From assembly GCA_029857855.1 (NCBI GenBank), contig JAOUGG010000113.1:1-7112 (forward strand): a stretch of DNA of 7,112 bases, written 5' to 3'. The position numbers and the translations under genes were made by a program. Source of the DNA: Acidimicrobiia bacterium. Lineage in GTDB: Bacteria; Actinomycetota; Acidimicrobiia; Acidimicrobiales; SZUA-35. The notes below the pieces were generated by a model, which worked only from the letters and a program-made list of their open reading frames with translations, was not told the origin of the DNA and did not search any database. The number at the start of each line of letters is the position of its first letter. Within the stretch, counting starts at the first letter, position 1. This document shows positions 6,678-7,112 of this stretch, piece by piece.

Positions 6678-6740
6678 AGACTGGGCGACCGACCAAACCT
6701 AGCAATCACATGGTCAATTTCGCCCATCGCCAGTCTAGGT
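6678..6740. repeat. Cluster of nested inverted repeats, possible structured RNA or operator
   Basis: AGACTGGGCGA (6678-6688) can pair with TCGCCAGTCT (6727-6736) with one bulged G, or TGGGCGA (6682-6688) can pair perfectly with TCGCCCA (6720-6726). Inside, GACCA (6691-6695) pairs with TGGTC (6711-6715). ACCTAG (6697-6702) and CTAGGT (6735-6740) are also inverted copies. The first two pairings exclude one another, as in switch-like RNAs, but no known riboswitch or RNA family is recognised. Function is unproven. Confidence 0.35.
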
Positions 6741-6782
6741 GCGATGTAACGGAACTTTCACCCGAATCGCGACGACGATGTA

Positions 6783-7112
6783 TCAATCGGCCGCAACCTG
6801 GGCTTTGAAACCACGGAGCCGCTCCAGCTTCCGTTTCGCCTCACCCGAGTCGATCGCCTCATTCGCCAGAGCGAACCCCTGTTTGAGATCGTCGGCCAGC
6901 CCGGCCACCACCAGGCCGGCACCGGCGTTGATGGCGACGAGATCGCGATGAGGCCCTGTCTCTCCGTCGATGAGGCGCTCGAAGATCGCCACATTGTCGG
7001 CCGGTGAGCCACCGGCGACCTGCGAGAGTTCGACACGGTCAACGCCGACATCTTCCAGGTCAACGGTCAGTCGCTCGATGCCGGCCTGTGAGACGTCGAA
7101 GATGATCGACGG
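6783..7112 (-). CDS. trpD: Anthranilate phosphoribosyltransferase, C-terminal part (5' end outside window)
   Basis: TrpD joins anthranilate and PRPP to give N-(5-phosphoribosyl)anthranilate, the second step of tryptophan synthesis, in the cytoplasm. The last 109 residues are present, ending at TGA (6785-6783). Typical TrpD C-terminal segments are visible in order: a short strand-rich part (GIERLTVDLEDVGVDRVEL), then GGSPADNVAIFERLIDGETG, the conserved INAGAGLVVAGLADDL, and EAIDSGEAKRKLERL before the stop. The catalytic PRPP-binding GTGGD-type motif would lie beyond the window edge and cannot be checked. No other trp gene is seen; downstream on the same strand is a 298-bp gap and then the NYN gene, so trpD is probably the last gene of its transcript here. 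The C-terminus shows no truncation. Confidence 0.93.
   Translation of the reverse strand, partial: PSIIFDVSQAGIERLTVDLEDVGVDRVELSQVAGGSPADNVAIFERLIDGETGPHRDLVAINAGAGLVVAGLADDLKQGFALANEAIDSGEAKRKLERLRGFKAQVAAD

Larger units (their letters stand above)
6485..6782. other. Intergenic region between trpD and the NYN gene (298 bp)
   Basis: This stretch is visibly less GC-rich than its surroundings and has no convincing protein-coding frame. It holds the ribosome binding site and candidate promoter of the NYN gene, a possible promoter pointing the other way at 6610-6638, three copies of an 8-base CAGWCTRG motif, and a cluster of inverted repeats at 6678-6740. No hairpin followed by a T-run is present after the trpD stop, so no intrinsic terminator can be assigned. 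Confidence 0.7.

Noticed and set aside
6678..6740. Intrinsic terminator for trpD
   Set aside because: The stems are long-range and partly imperfect, and no T-run follows on the - strand.

Overview
The window comes from a GC-rich genome with strong GC3 bias. A mycofactocin glycosyltransferase, an actinobacterial-type NYN protein and trpD together point to a high-GC actinobacterium. Acidimicrobiia (Ilumatobacter-like) is my best guess, inferred from protein style only.

Left part (1-2838, + strand): a tight three-gene operon fragment. It holds the 3' end of an AAA+ (MoxR-like) ATPase gene, a von Willebrand factor A (VWA) protein with an intact MIDAS metal site, and a glycosyltransferase that I identify as MftF. 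MftF is the enzyme that adds sugars to the peptide-derived redox cofactor mycofactocin. The VWA stop and the mftF start overlap as ATGA. The AAA+/VWA junction is unusual. The VWA frame has no usable start codon near its ribosome-binding-site-like AGGAGG, but the junction carries an in-phase G GGA AAA slippery heptamer followed by a strong hairpin. This suggests a -1 frameshift fusion, or else a sequence error. MoxR/VWA pairs commonly act as chaperones that activate metallo- or cofactor-dependent enzymes, so this pair may serve a mycofactocin-dependent enzyme (inference).

Middle (2825-6484, - strand): one 1219-residue gene that meets mftF tail to tail with a 14-bp overlap. Its protein has a small conserved N-terminal domain, about 580 residues of coiled coil, about 300 residues of acidic Pro/Glu/Val-rich linker with repeated PSxF motifs, and a C-terminal NYN (PIN-like) domain. 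The domain order matches the much shorter actinobacterial NYN proteins, but the middle is greatly expanded and the nuclease active site looks degraded.

Right part: a 298-bp intergenic region (6485-6782) with a candidate promoter for the NYN gene, a candidate promoter facing the other way, and several inverted repeats. It is followed by the 3' end of trpD (anthranilate phosphoribosyltransferase) on the - strand, cut by the window edge. No tRNA, rRNA, CRISPR array, transposase or intrinsic terminator was seen.
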